From an uncultured Streptococcus sp. (GTDB lineage Bacteria > Bacillota > Bacilli > Lactobacillales > Streptococcaceae), in the NCBI RefSeq assembly GCF_905372115.1, contig NZ_CAJPNR010000003.1, positions 1 through 64,000 of the forward strand: 64,000 nucleotides of DNA, read 5' to 3'. The position numbers and the translations under genes were made by a program. Below, in pieces: positions 17,140-25,706 of this stretch. How positions within the stretch are numbered: position 1 is the stretch's first letter; every line of letters begins with the position of its first letter. The notes under the pieces are model-generated. The model was not told the origin of the DNA and ran no database searches. It worked only from the letters and a program-made list of their open reading frames with translations.

Positions 17140-17588
17140 AAGTAATTTTTTTAGCAGATGTAAAAGGCAAGGGCAAAAAAGGCGAAATCAAGGAAATGCC
17201 GACTGGCTATGCTCAAAATTTTCTGATTAAGAAAAATTTAGCCAAGGAAGCAACAGCGCAGGCTATCGGTGAACTGCGCGGTAAGCAAAAGTCCGAAGAA
17301 AAAGCCCACGCGGAACTAGTGGCAGAAGCTCAAGCTATTAAAGCTAAGTTAGCAGAAGAAGCTACTCTTGTTGAATTTACTGAAAAAGTTGGTCCGGACG
17401 GCCGTACCTTTGGTTCTATTACCAGTAAGAAAATAGCAGAAGAGCTGCAGAAGCAGTTTGGCATCAAAATTGACAAACGCCATATTAAGGTGGACTCACC
17501 GATTCGCTCCATTGGTCTGATAGATGTTCCAGTGAAAATTTATCAGGATATAACTGGGGTGATTCGTTTGCGGGTTAAAGAAGGATAA
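17136..17588 (+). CDS. rplI: 50S ribosomal protein L9
   Basis: 150 aa, the usual length. The N-terminal L9 motif (VKGKGKKGEIKEMPTGYAQN) binds 23S rRNA, followed by the long central helix and the C-terminal globular domain. It is translationally coupled to gdpP by an ATGA overlap. The gdpP-rplI-dnaB order is conserved in Firmicutes. Confidence 0.97.
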   Translation: MKVIFLADVKGKGKKGEIKEMPTGYAQNFLIKKNLAKEATAQAIGELRGKQKSEEKAHAELVAEAQAIKAKLAEEATLVEFTEKVGPDGRTFGSITSKKIAEELQKQFGIKIDKRHIKVDSPIRSIGLIDVPVKIYQDITGVIRLRVKEG

Positions 17589-17614
17589 TAGTGATTTGAA
17601 GGAAGGATTTACCG

Positions 17615-18970
17615 ATGGCAGAGATTGATGAACTCCGAGCTCAGCCTCAGGATATTTTAGCGGAGCAGTCCGTCTTAGGAGCCATTTTCATTGATGAGAG
17701 CAAACTGGTCTTTGTTCGTGAGTATATCGAGCCTGCCGACTTCTTTAAGTATGCCAATCGCTTGATTTTCAAGGCTATGATTGACTTAGCTGACCGCGGG
17801 GATGCCATTGATGCAACGACGGTTCGTAATATTTTGGACAGTCAGGGTGACTTGCAGAATATCGGCGGTCTCAGCTACTTGGTGGAAGTAGTCAATTCTG
17901 TGCCAACCTCTGCCAATGCTGAGTACTATGCTAAAATCGTTGCAGAAAAGGCCATTCTAAGGCGGCTGATTTCGCGTCTGACAGAGTCTATCAATCAAGC
18001 CTACGATGGCGACCGGCTTTCAGAGGAAATTATTGCCGGAGCTGAAAAAGCTCTGATTGATGTCAGTGAGACGGCCAACCGCAGTGGCTTTAAAAATATC
18101 CGTGATGTGCTGAATCTTAACTTTGGCAATCTGGAGGCTCGGTCTCTGCAGACATCGGATATCACTGGGATTGCGACTGGCTATCGTGAGTTGGACAAGA
18201 TGACGACTGGTCTGCATGAGGAAGAGTTAATCATTCTGGCGGCTCGGCCAGCGGTCGGAAAGACGGCCTTTGCCCTTAATATCGCTCAGAATATCGGAAC
18301 CAAGCTGGATAAGACTGTAGCCATTTTCTCTCTGGAAATGGGTGCGGAGAGCTTGGTGGACCGGATGCTAGCTTCAGAAGGGGTCATTAATTCTCACTCC
18401 ATTCGTACGGGGAAACTGACAGATGAAGAGTGGCAGAAATATACCATTGCGACAGCTAATCTGGCCAATGCTAGTATCTATATCGATGATACACCGGGGA
18501 TTCGGATTACTGAGATTCGCTCGCGAGCTCGAAAGCTTGCCCAGGAAACGGGGAATCTAGGGCTGGTCTTGATTGACTATCTGCAGCTGATTACAGGAAC
18601 GGGTCGCGAAAACCGCCAGCAAGAGGTTTCGGAAATTTCCCGGCAGTTGAAAATCTTGGCTAAGGAGCTCAAGGTGCCGGTCATTGCGCTGAGTCAGCTC
18701 TCGCGTGGCGTGGAGCAGCGGCAGGATAAGCGACCAGTGCTGTCTGATATTCGGGAATCAGGTTCCATTGAGCAGGATGCGGATATCGTTGCCTTCCTTT
18801 ACCGGGATGATTATTATGATCGAGCTGGTGAGGAGGAAGAAGGCATTCCTAACAACAAGGTTGAAGTCATTATTGAGAAAAACCGGAGTGGAGCGCGTGG
18901 TACAGTAGAGTTAATTTTCCAGAAAGAGTATAATAAATTCTCAAGTATTTCCAAAAGAGAGGACGAATAA
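17615..18970 (+). CDS. dnaB: replicative DNA helicase DnaB (DnaC of Bacillus)
   Basis: 451 aa. The N-terminal helical DnaB domain (QPQDILAEQSVLGAIF) binds primase, and the C-terminal RecA-like domain has Walker A ARPAVGKTAFALN and Walker B GLVLIDYLQLI. No intein is present. It unwinds DNA at the fork as a hexamer. It is separated from rplI by 26 bp and from veg by 2 bp. Confidence 0.97.
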   Translation: MAEIDELRAQPQDILAEQSVLGAIFIDESKLVFVREYIEPADFFKYANRLIFKAMIDLADRGDAIDATTVRNILDSQGDLQNIGGLSYLVEVVNSVPTSANAEYYAKIVAEKAILRRLISRLTESINQAYDGDRLSEEIIAGAEKALIDVSETANRSGFKNIRDVLNLNFGNLEARSLQTSDITGIATGYRELDKMTTGLHEEELIILAARPAVGKTAFALNIAQNIGTKLDKTVAIFSLEMGAESLVDRMLASEGVINSHSIRTGKLTDEEWQKYTIATANLANASIYIDDTPGIRITEIRSRARKLAQETGNLGLVLIDYLQLITGTGRENRQQEVSEISRQLKILAKELKVPVIALSQLSRGVEQRQDKRPVLSDIRESGSIEQDADIVAFLYRDDYYDRAGEEEEGIPNNKVEVIIEKNRSGARGTVELIFQKEYNKFSSISKREDE

Positions 18971-18972
18971 AG

Positions 18973-19248
18973 ATGAGTGATGCATTTACAGATGTGGCAA
19001 AAATGAAAAAAATCAAAGAAGATATCAAGGCACATGAAGGACAAATCGTTGAGATGACGCTGGAAAACGGTCGTAAGCGCCAAAAAAGCAAGCAAGGCCG
19101 TCTGATTGAAGTCTATCCGTCTTTGTTTATTGTGGAATATTCCAATGAAGGCGGTCAGCCAGGGGAAATCTCCAATACCTATGTGGAGTCTTATACTTAT
19201 TCTGACATTTTGACAGAAAAGAACCTCATCCGTTATTTTGATGAATAG
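18973..19248 (+). CDS. veg: Veg family protein
   Basis: 91 aa, DUF1021/Veg family, with the conserved stretch around VEMTLENGRKRQKSKQG. In Bacillus subtilis Veg affects biofilm formation and spore outgrowth; in streptococci the role is unknown. It ends the gdpP-rplI-dnaB-veg run, followed by a terminator starting right after the stop. Confidence 0.9.
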   Translation: MSDAFTDVAKMKKIKEDIKAHEGQIVEMTLENGRKRQKSKQGRLIEVYPSLFIVEYSNEGGQPGEISNTYVESYTYSDILTEKNLIRYFDE

Positions 19249-19269
19249 AAAGGTCCGGTGGGCCTTTTT
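19249..19269 (+). terminator. veg terminator
   Basis: AAAGGTCC/GGGCCTTT stem (one G-U pair) with a 3-nt loop and a T run, starting at the base after the veg stop. Confidence 0.88.
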
Positions 19270-19353
19270 ACTTATATTTGAAGTATTTGAAGCAATTCCT
19301 CAGTCAAATCGACGTATATAGAGGATGATAAGCAAAGAAAACAGGTGGTCATC

Positions 19354-19977
19354 ATGATTAAAAATTTAGTTTTTGATTTGGGCAATGTTCTGATTGAATG
19401 GAATTCTGAGAAAATCTTGACCTATTTTGAACCTGAGGAAGTGCGGCAGAAAGTTCTTAGACAGGCCATTTTTGAGTCGGGTGTCTGGCATCAGACGGAC
19501 AAGGGAGAGCTGAGTTTGAAAGAAGCCTGTGAGGAAGTCCTGGCTCAGTTGGACGTTTCCTATCATTCCGCCATTAAGAATATCTTTTATCATTGGTATG
19601 AGGTTGTGCATGTTTACAGTGATTTACAGGAAAGGATTCGGCTATGGGCTGACCAGGGCTATCGAATCTATATCTTGTCAACCACTTGTGAGATTTTTTA
19701 TCATATTGAAAAAGCTGGTTTGTTGCCCATTTACCCACTTCTGTCGGGCTATATCCTTTCCTCAGAGGTCGGTGTCGTCAAGCCGGAAGCAGAGATTTAC
19801 CAAAAGCTCTTGAAAAAGTATGGTTTGAATCCAGTAGAATCCGTCTTCATTGATGATATTCAGGCTAACTTAGATACGGCAGCTGAACTGGGCTTTGAAA
19901 CCATTTTATCCACAAGTGAGACTGAGAATATCAGTGCTATGGAGACTTTGCTGGCTGTGAAAGGGAAGTTTGGCTGA
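19354..19977 (+). CDS. HAD-superfamily hydrolase, subfamily IA
   Basis: 207 aa from the ATG at 19354, with AGGTGG upstream; a GTG at 19345 would overlap that site. Motif I is FDLGNVLIEWN (the LGNVL form typical of YihX/dehalogenase-like members), motif II ILSTTCE, and VFIDDIQANLDTA is motif IV. It is likely a cytosolic phosphatase on a small sugar or nucleotide phosphate; the substrate is unknown. Confidence 0.88.
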   Translation: MIKNLVFDLGNVLIEWNSEKILTYFEPEEVRQKVLRQAIFESGVWHQTDKGELSLKEACEEVLAQLDVSYHSAIKNIFYHWYEVVHVYSDLQERIRLWADQGYRIYILSTTCEIFYHIEKAGLLPIYPLLSGYILSSEVGVVKPEAEIYQKLLKKYGLNPVESVFIDDIQANLDTAAELGFETILSTSETENISAMETLLAVKGKFG

Positions 19978-20032
19978 TTGATGATAGTTTGCTTTACTTA
20001 TAGTTGAAAAGGAGTGAGCCCAAGCTCAAACC

Positions 20033-20061
20033 TTGACATTTGCTGATGATTGCGCTATCAT
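20033..20061 (+). promoter_or_regulatory. promoter of thiXYZ transcript
   Basis: TTGACA (20033-20038), 17 bp, TATCAT (20056-20061). Transcription would begin about 20068, immediately upstream of the TPP aptamer. Confidence 0.85.
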
Positions 20062-20067
20062 AGTTCT

Positions 20068-20155
20068 ATATATGGGAGTCTGTGTACAGTCTGAGAGGAA
20101 GTGTAAGCTTCGACCGCACCTGATCTGGGTAATGCCAGCGTAGGAAACATACCGA
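20068..20155 (+). ncRNA. TPP riboswitch (THI element)
   Basis: The conserved core is present: GGGAGTCT, CTGAGAGGAAG, then ACCTGATCTGGGTAATGCCA followed by GCGTAGGAA. It binds thiamine pyrophosphate. An intrinsic terminator follows at 20174-20208, so high TPP should stop transcription before the transporter genes. Confidence 0.96.
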
Positions 20156-20173
20156 AAAATGTGGTATTTGTGC

Positions 20174-20208
20174 GCCTTTTCCATATACGGAAAGGGCCTT
20201 TTCTTTTA
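20174..20208 (+). terminator. riboswitch-controlled terminator
   Basis: Stem GCCTTTTCC/GGAAAGGGC (one wobble pair) with a 6-nt loop, followed by CTTTTCTTTT. It is the expression platform of the TPP riboswitch. Confidence 0.85.
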
Positions 20209-20279
20209 TCATCTTTATCGATGGTGATATCTTGAAGAATTGCAGCGCTAAAATGCAGGAAGGGAGGAAAAGTATTCTA

Positions 20280-21032
20280 ATGAAAGCACTACAAAGGCTG
20301 ATGCGGCAGCAAATCGGTCTCTTAGGGATGCTGGGTGTACTTGTCATCTGGCAGGTCATGGGCTGGCTCAAGCTCTTGCCCAAGTTTATCCTGCCGACGC
20401 CACTGGAAATCGGTCAGGCCTTTATCAGAGATGCTAGCTTTCTAGCAGGTCATAGTTGGGCCACCTTAAAAGTAGCCTTGTTGGGTTTAGTCTTGGGCGT
20501 CATCTTGGCTTGTATACTAGCTATACTCATGGACAGCATGAGCTGGCTCAATGATCTGATTTATCCCATGATGGTCGTGGTGCAGACGATTCCGACCATT
20601 GCTTTGGCGCCAATTCTGGTTCTCTGGCTGGGTTATGGGATTTTGCCCAAGATTGTGCTCATTATTCTGACGACGACTTTTCCGATTATCGTCAGTATTC
20701 TGGACGGTTTTCGGCATTGTGACCGGGATACTCTGACTCTCTTTGAGCTTATGCAGGCCAATCGCTGGCAGATTCTCTGGCATTTTAAGATTCCAGCTAG
20801 TTTGCCCTATTTCTATGCGGGTCTAAGGGTCAGTGTTTCCTATGCCTTTATCACGACCGTGGTTTCTGAATGGCTGGGCGGTTTTGAAGGCTTGGGTGTC
20901 TATATGATTCAGTCTAAGAAACTTTTCCAGTACGACACCATGTTTGCTATTATCATATTGGTTTCGGTCATCAGCCTTCTGGGAATGAAGCTGGTGGCTG
21001 TCAGTGAAAAATATGTCATTAAGTGGAAATAG
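20280..21032 (+). CDS. thiX: thiamine-precursor ABC transporter permease (ThiX type)
   Basis: 250 aa from the ATG at 20280, with GGGAGG upstream; the longer in-frame start at 20232 would sit before this site. It is a multi-span SsuC/TauC-like permease with the EAA-type loop (FELMQANRWQILWHFKIPASLP). The TPP riboswitch upstream and the NMT1-type binding protein downstream show that it imports a thiamine pyrimidine precursor. Confidence 0.92.
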   Translation: MKALQRLMRQQIGLLGMLGVLVIWQVMGWLKLLPKFILPTPLEIGQAFIRDASFLAGHSWATLKVALLGLVLGVILACILAILMDSMSWLNDLIYPMMVVVQTIPTIALAPILVLWLGYGILPKIVLIILTTTFPIIVSILDGFRHCDRDTLTLFELMQANRWQILWHFKIPASLPYFYAGLRVSVSYAFITTVVSEWLGGFEGLGVYMIQSKKLFQYDTMFAIIILVSVISLLGMKLVAVSEKYVIKWK

Positions 21033-21073
21033 GAGTTCAGCTCTGCTATTTCCCAAAGAAAGAAAAGAGGATA

Positions 21074-22075
21074 ATGATGAAAAAAAGTTACAAAATGCTG
21101 CTGGCAGGTTTAGCTGCCGTGTCTATCGTTGGCCTAGCGGCCTGCGGTCAGTCGAAATCTACATCTGAAAGCAAGCATAAAAAGATTGATTTTATCCTAG
21201 ACTGGTCACCTAACACCAACCATACCGGCCTTTATGTGGCTCAGGAAAAGGGCTACTTCAAGGAAGCAGGCGTGGATGTGGATATCAAGTTGCCGCCTGA
21301 AGATAGCAGTTCGGATTTGATTATCAACGGCAAGGCACCTTTTGGTATTTACTTCCAGGACTCTATGGCTAAAAAACTGGATAAGGGCGCAGAAATCACA
21401 GCTGTCGCTGCCATTGTAGAGCATAATACTTCGGGCATTATTTCCAAGAAGTCTGCAGGGATTACTGGACCTAAGGACCTAGCTGGCAAGAAATACGGCA
21501 CTTGGAATGATCCAGTGGAGCTAGGCATGCTCAAAACTTTGGTTGAAAGCCAAGGCGGCCAGTTTGATGAAGTGGAAAAAGTTCCTAACAACGATTCTAA
21601 CTCTATTACGCCGATTGAAAATGGTTTGTTTGATGCGGCCTGGATTTATCATGGTTGGGACGGCATCATGGCAGAGACGCAAGGCATGGACACTAATTTC
21701 TTTTATATGAAGGACTATGTAAAGGAGTTTGACTATTATTCTCCAGTGATTATTGCTAATAATGACTATCTCAAGAAGAATCCGGACGAGGCGAAAAAGG
21801 TCTTGCAGGCCATCAAGAAGGGCTATCAATATGCCATGGAGCACCCTGAAGAAGCAGCGGATATTTTAATCAAGCATGCGCCAGAATTGAAAAACAAACG
21901 TGACTTTGTTTTGGCTTCTCAAAAATATCTGTCTGAGCAATATGCATCAGATAAGGACAAGTGGGGTCAGTTTGAGGTTAGCCGTTGGAATGCCTTTTAC
22001 AAATGGGCCAAGGATAAGGGTATCGTGGACAATGACTTGAGTGACAAGGGATTTAGCAACGATTATATAAAATAA
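21074..22075 (+). CDS. thiY: thiamine-precursor ABC transporter substrate-binding lipoprotein (ThiY type)
   Basis: 333 aa from the ATG at 21074 (alternative ATG at 21077), with AAGAGG upstream. The signal peptide ends in lipobox LAAC. The NMT1/THI5-like fold begins LDWSPNTNHTGLYVAQEKGY, the binding-protein family for hydroxymethylpyrimidine or its formylamino precursor. It is anchored on the outer membrane face. Its stop overlaps thiZ by 1 nt (TAATG). Confidence 0.93.
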   Translation: MMKKSYKMLLAGLAAVSIVGLAACGQSKSTSESKHKKIDFILDWSPNTNHTGLYVAQEKGYFKEAGVDVDIKLPPEDSSSDLIINGKAPFGIYFQDSMAKKLDKGAEITAVAAIVEHNTSGIISKKSAGITGPKDLAGKKYGTWNDPVELGMLKTLVESQGGQFDEVEKVPNNDSNSITPIENGLFDAAWIYHGWDGIMAETQGMDTNFFYMKDYVKEFDYYSPVIIANNDYLKKNPDEAKKVLQAIKKGYQYAMEHPEEAADILIKHAPELKNKRDFVLASQKYLSEQYASDKDKWGQFEVSRWNAFYKWAKDKGIVDNDLSDKGFSNDYIK

Positions 22076-22797
22076 TGACAGAAATTAAACTTGAAAATGT
22101 AAGCTATGCTTATGATGAGCAGCAGATTTTAAAAGACATCAATCTTGAAGTGAAAACTGGTCAGGTGGTAGCAATCTTGGGGCCTAGCGGTGTTGGAAAG
22201 ACGACCCTCTTTAATCTGATTGCGGGGATTTTGGAGGTCCAGTCGGGCAGGATTGTCCTAGACGGGCAGAAAAATCCCAAGGGCCGGGTGAGTTATATGC
22301 TGCAGAAGGACTTGCTGCTGGAGCACAAGACGGTGTTGGGTAATGTCATCTTGCCCCTCTTAATCCGAAAGGTATCCAAAAAGGAAGCGACGGAGCAGGC
22401 AACTCAGATTTTGAAGGAGTTCGGGCTCTTTGATGTGGCAGATAAGTATCCACATGAGCTGAGCGGGGGGATGCGGCAGCGCGTGGCTCTGCTGCGAACC
22501 TATATGTTCGGCCACAAGCTATTTCTTCTGGACGAGGCCTTTAGTGCCTTGGATGAGCTGACCAAGATGGAGCTGCACACTTGGTATCTGGATATTCACC
22601 GTAGGCTGGGTCTGACGACTCTCCTTATCACTCATAGCATCGAGGAAGCTCTGGCTCTCAGTGACCGTATCTATATTCTGAAAAATCGGCCTGGGCAAAT
22701 CGTTGCAGATCTCCAGCTGACCTGGTCAGACAGCGAGGATAAGGAATTGCAGAAGCTGCGATACAAGCAGGAGATTTTGAAGATTTTGGGAGTGTGA
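22075..22797 (+). CDS. thiZ: thiamine-precursor ABC transporter ATPase (ThiZ type)
   Basis: 240 aa. Walker A is GPSGVGKTT, the signature LSGGMRQRVA, Walker B LFLLDEAFSALD, and the switch His is in LLITHSIEEAL. It powers ThiX. It is the last gene of the TPP-controlled operon, followed by a terminator. Confidence 0.94.
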   Translation: MTEIKLENVSYAYDEQQILKDINLEVKTGQVVAILGPSGVGKTTLFNLIAGILEVQSGRIVLDGQKNPKGRVSYMLQKDLLLEHKTVLGNVILPLLIRKVSKKEATEQATQILKEFGLFDVADKYPHELSGGMRQRVALLRTYMFGHKLFLLDEAFSALDELTKMELHTWYLDIHRRLGLTTLLITHSIEEALALSDRIYILKNRPGQIVADLQLTWSDSEDKELQKLRYKQEILKILGV

Positions 22798-22835
22798 AGC
22801 AACTACCTGAATTCCTTTGCTTTCAAGAAACAACT

Positions 22836-22863
22836 TAAATCAAGCCTCTGTGCTTGATTTTTT
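22836..22863 (+). terminator. thiXYZ terminator
   Basis: AAATCAAGC/GCTTGATTT stem with a 6-nt loop and T run. Confidence 0.92.
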
Positions 22864-22874
22864 GTCTGACCCTC

Positions 22875-22903
22875 TTTACTTTTGACTTTATTCATGGTAC
22901 AAT
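22875..22903 (+). promoter_or_regulatory. rpsD promoter
   Basis: -35 TTTACT (22875-22880), 17 bp, extended -10 TGGTACAAT (TACAAT at 22898-22903). Confidence 0.75.
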
Positions 22904-22909
22904 AGCCTT

Positions 22910-23045
22910 TGTGTGAAATAGCAGCAGGAAAGCATGGAGCTCGTCAACAGGACATCAGCTATAAAAGTAGCCTTAGCTGTTTGGGCGAAAATGTTCTGCA
23001 CGAATCAGGGCTTTCTAAGTGACTATTTCCTCAAAAATATTTTAC
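22910..23045 (+). ncRNA. possible S4 autoregulatory leader of rpsD
   Basis: The predicted transcript has about 150 nt before the rpsD ATG, with an internal CAGCTA/TAGCTG stem. S4 represses its own mRNA in several bacteria through a leader structure. Length and position fit, but I cannot match the known consensus by eye. Confidence 0.4.
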
Positions 23046-23059
23046 AGGAGGACATTTTT

Positions 23060-23671
23060 ATGTCACGTTATACAGGACCATCTTGGAAACAAGCTCGTCG
23101 TTTGGGTCTTTCTCTTACTGGTACAGGTAAAGAATTGGCTCGCCGCAACTATGTACCTGGTCAGCATGGACCAAACAACCGCAGCAAATTGTCAGAATAC
23201 GGTTTGCAATTGGCTGAAAAGCAAAAACTTCGTTTCACTTACGGTGTAGGTGAAAAACAATTCCGTAACTTGTTTGTTCAAGCTTCAAAAATCAAAGAAG
23301 GAATCCTTGGTTTCAACTTCATGCTTCTCTTGGAGCGTCGCTTGGATAACGTTGTTTACCGTCTTGGTCTTGCGACTACTCGTCGTCAAGCTCGTCAATT
23401 CGTAAACCATGGACACATCCTTGTTGACGGCAAACGCGTTGATATCCCATCATACCGCGTAACTCCAGGTCAAGTAATCTCAGTTCGTGAGAAATCATTG
23501 AAAGTGCCTGCAATCCTTGAAGCTGTTGAAGCAACTCTTGGACGTCCAGCATTCGTATCGTTCGATGCTGAAAAATTAGAAGGCTCATTGACTCGCCTTC
23601 CAGAGCGCGATGAAATCAACCCAGAAATTAACGAAGCGCTTATCGTTGAATTCTATAACAAAATGCTTTAA
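23060..23671 (+). CDS. rpsD: 30S ribosomal protein S4
   Basis: 203 aa from the ATG at 23060 (MSRYTGPSWK), preceded by AGGAGG; an in-frame extension back to 22934 lies in the leader and is not S4-like. The C-terminal S4 RNA-binding domain (ERRLDNVVYRLGLATTRRQA) is intact. Codon use is strongly biased to the highly expressed set. Unlike in Gram-negatives it is monocistronic, with its own promoter and terminator. Confidence 0.98.
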   Translation: MSRYTGPSWKQARRLGLSLTGTGKELARRNYVPGQHGPNNRSKLSEYGLQLAEKQKLRFTYGVGEKQFRNLFVQASKIKEGILGFNFMLLLERRLDNVVYRLGLATTRRQARQFVNHGHILVDGKRVDIPSYRVTPGQVISVREKSLKVPAILEAVEATLGRPAFVSFDAEKLEGSLTRLPERDEINPEINEALIVEFYNKML

Positions 23672-23683
23672 TTTGTATTTGTT

Positions 23684-23711
23684 CAGAAGTCGGTTTCCCG
23701 GCTTCTTTTTT
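23684..23711 (+). terminator. rpsD terminator
   Basis: GAAGTCGG/CCGGCTTC stem with a short T-rich loop and T7 tail. Confidence 0.92.
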
Positions 23712-23926
23712 ATACTCTAAATGAATTAATTGGAGCTATTTCCAACTAAAAAAATGTCAATGGATTGAGACAGCTGTTTTGGGAAATTATCTGATTTCTT
23801 TCTGCTCCCATCCAATCAGGTGAGACACTCTGTAAAGATTTTTTCCAGCTTTTTTAGGGAAGATTTGCTGAAATGGTGTATAATGGGGACAAGACAGAAA
23901 CAGAAAATTGTATGAAAGGAGTAGCG

Positions 23927-24904
23927 ATGAAGGTTCTAGTGACAGGAGCGACTGGCTTTCTAGGAAAGTATGTTGTTGAAGAGCTGGCTGAACAAGGCTA
24001 TCAGGTGCGGGCTTTTGGCCGCAATCTGAAGGCTGGTCGGCAGTTAGAAGGTCCTTTAGTAGAGTTTTTTGCTGGTGATTTTACCAGAGAAGAAGAAATT
24101 TTTGCAGCCTGTGAAGGAGTGGATGCAGTGGTACATGCGGGTGCCCTCTCAACGATTTGGGGACCCTGGGAGCAGTTTTATCAGACCAATGTGGTAGGAA
24201 CCAAGCTGGTTATGGAAGCTTGCCGACATTTTGGAGTGCAACGACTGGTCTATATTTCCTCGCCAAGTGTTTATGCTGCGGCGCGTGACCAGCTTGCTAT
24301 CAAAGAAGAGGCTGCTCCTCAGGAAAATGAGCTGAATTTTTATATCAAAAGCAAGCTCATGGCTGAGCGGATTGTCGGAAGTTATCCTCAAGTTCCATCG
24401 GTTATCTTGCGTCCTAGAGGGCTTTTTGGTATTGGAGATACCAGTATCTTTCCTAGGATTCTGCGCTTAAGCCAAAAACTGGCGATTCCACTCATAAGAA
24501 ATGGTCAGCAAATGATGGACATGACTTGTGTGGAAAATGTGGCCTTGGCTGTTCGTCTGGCTTTGGAAATTCCAGAAGCGCAAGGACAAGTTTACAATAT
24601 TACCAACGGAGAATCCCGTAGATTCAAGGATATGCTGGATGAAGCTTTAGATGGTTTACAGGTTCGTAAACGTTATGTTAAGTTGCCCGCTGCTTTTCTA
24701 GGATTTCTGGCACAGGGATTTGAAAGCTTTTATCGCTTCTTTCATATTGAAAAAGAGCCGCCTCTGACTCTTTACACCTATTACTTAATGCGTTACAGTC
24801 AAACGCTGGATATATCAGCAGCAGTAAGGGATTTGGGCTATCAACCCAAGTTGACAATCAGTGAAGGGATTGCAAAATATGTCCAACATTATCGAGAAAA
24901 TTGA
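23927..24904 (+). CDS. NAD(P)-dependent extended SDR epimerase/reductase (OleD-like class)
   Basis: 325 aa from the ATG at 23927, with AAAGGAG upstream; a TATAAT lies at 23879-23884. The nucleotide-binding GXXGXXG is VTGATGFLGKY; the catalytic serine/tyrosine/lysine are in YISSPSVY and FYIKSK (YXXXK). It belongs to the extended SDRs that include 3-beta-hydroxysteroid dehydrogenase-like enzymes and OleD. It is first in a four-gene operon with an MBL hydrolase, an adenylate-forming enzyme and a KAS III, so reduction of a beta-keto acyl intermediate is a reasonable guess. Confidence 0.85.
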   Translation: MKVLVTGATGFLGKYVVEELAEQGYQVRAFGRNLKAGRQLEGPLVEFFAGDFTREEEIFAACEGVDAVVHAGALSTIWGPWEQFYQTNVVGTKLVMEACRHFGVQRLVYISSPSVYAAARDQLAIKEEAAPQENELNFYIKSKLMAERIVGSYPQVPSVILRPRGLFGIGDTSIFPRILRLSQKLAIPLIRNGQQMMDMTCVENVALAVRLALEIPEAQGQVYNITNGESRRFKDMLDEALDGLQVRKRYVKLPAAFLGFLAQGFESFYRFFHIEKEPPLTLYTYYLMRYSQTLDISAAVRDLGYQPKLTISEGIAKYVQHYREN

Positions 24905-25706
24905 GTATCTTCAGCCTGGGCGCTGCAGCAGTCACTTGCAGCAAATGTTTAAGGGAGTTGCCAAGAAAAAAATAATTTTTCCAGCTGGCGTTTTCCTCTT
25001 GAAGCATCATGAGAAAGGTTATATTCTCTATGACACTGGCTATTCTCCAGCTATTCTGAAGCCCAACTTCAAATACTGGCTTTATGGTCTAGGAACGCCT
25101 GTCGATATGTCAGAAGAGGAGCGTGTGGATCAACTGCTTGAGCAAAAAGGAATTGCGCCAGAAGATATTTCTTATGTCATCTTGTCGCACTTGCATCCAG
25201 ATCACATCGGCGGAGCCGCTTTCTTTCCCAAGGCCCGCTTCATTCTGACCAAGACCGTTTTCCAAACTTACCAGCGTGGGAAGCTTAAGGACCTTATTTT
25301 CAAGGAATTTCTTCCGCAGGATTTTGAGAGTCGGTTGGAAGTGGTGGAACCTCATCAGGTGCAAGAAGCATTCCTCTATCGCAAGACAGTCGACTTGTTT
25401 GGGGATGGCAGTCTATATCTGGCCTCAGTTGATGGGCATGCTGCTGGTCAAGCTTGTCTCTTTTTGCCAGATTATCATCTGTTTATCGGGGCTGATTTGT
25501 GCTGGGGCGTGGATCTGTTGCCGTATACGGAGCAGATGCGTTTCTTGCCGTCACTCATCCAAGATAGCAAGAAAGAATACATGGCCGGTGTGGCACTGCT
25601 TCGGCAGTTACTTGCTGTTGGCTATCAGGTGCTAGTCAGTCATGATCCGGCTGAGAGAGCGGAGCAGATTTTGTATGAAACTAGGAACATTTCTAAAAAC
25701 CTTTAG
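24879..25706 (+). CDS. metallo-beta-lactamase-fold hydrolase
   Basis: 275 aa from the ATG at 24879, with AAGGGA upstream; it overlaps the previous gene by 26 nt. The dinuclear zinc motif HXHXDH is HLHPDH in ILSHLHPDHIGG, with later metal ligands in SVDGHAAGQA and LVSHDPAE. The layout resembles AHL-lactonase/glyoxalase II-type hydrolases that open lactones or thioesters. The substrate is not known; in this operon a lactone or acyl-thioester is plausible. Confidence 0.85.
   Translation: MSNIIEKIEYLQPGRCSSHLQQMFKGVAKKKIIFPAGVFLLKHHEKGYILYDTGYSPAILKPNFKYWLYGLGTPVDMSEEERVDQLLEQKGIAPEDISYVILSHLHPDHIGGAAFFPKARFILTKTVFQTYQRGKLKDLIFKEFLPQDFESRLEVVEPHQVQEAFLYRKTVDLFGDGSLYLASVDGHAAGQACLFLPDYHLFIGADLCWGVDLLPYTEQMRFLPSLIQDSKKEYMAGVALLRQLLAVGYQVLVSHDPAERAEQILYETRNISKNL

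Noticed and set aside
22934..23059. 42-codon in-frame extension of rpsD
   Set aside because: S4 starts MSRYTGP; AGGAGG lies just before 23060; the extension is leader RNA.
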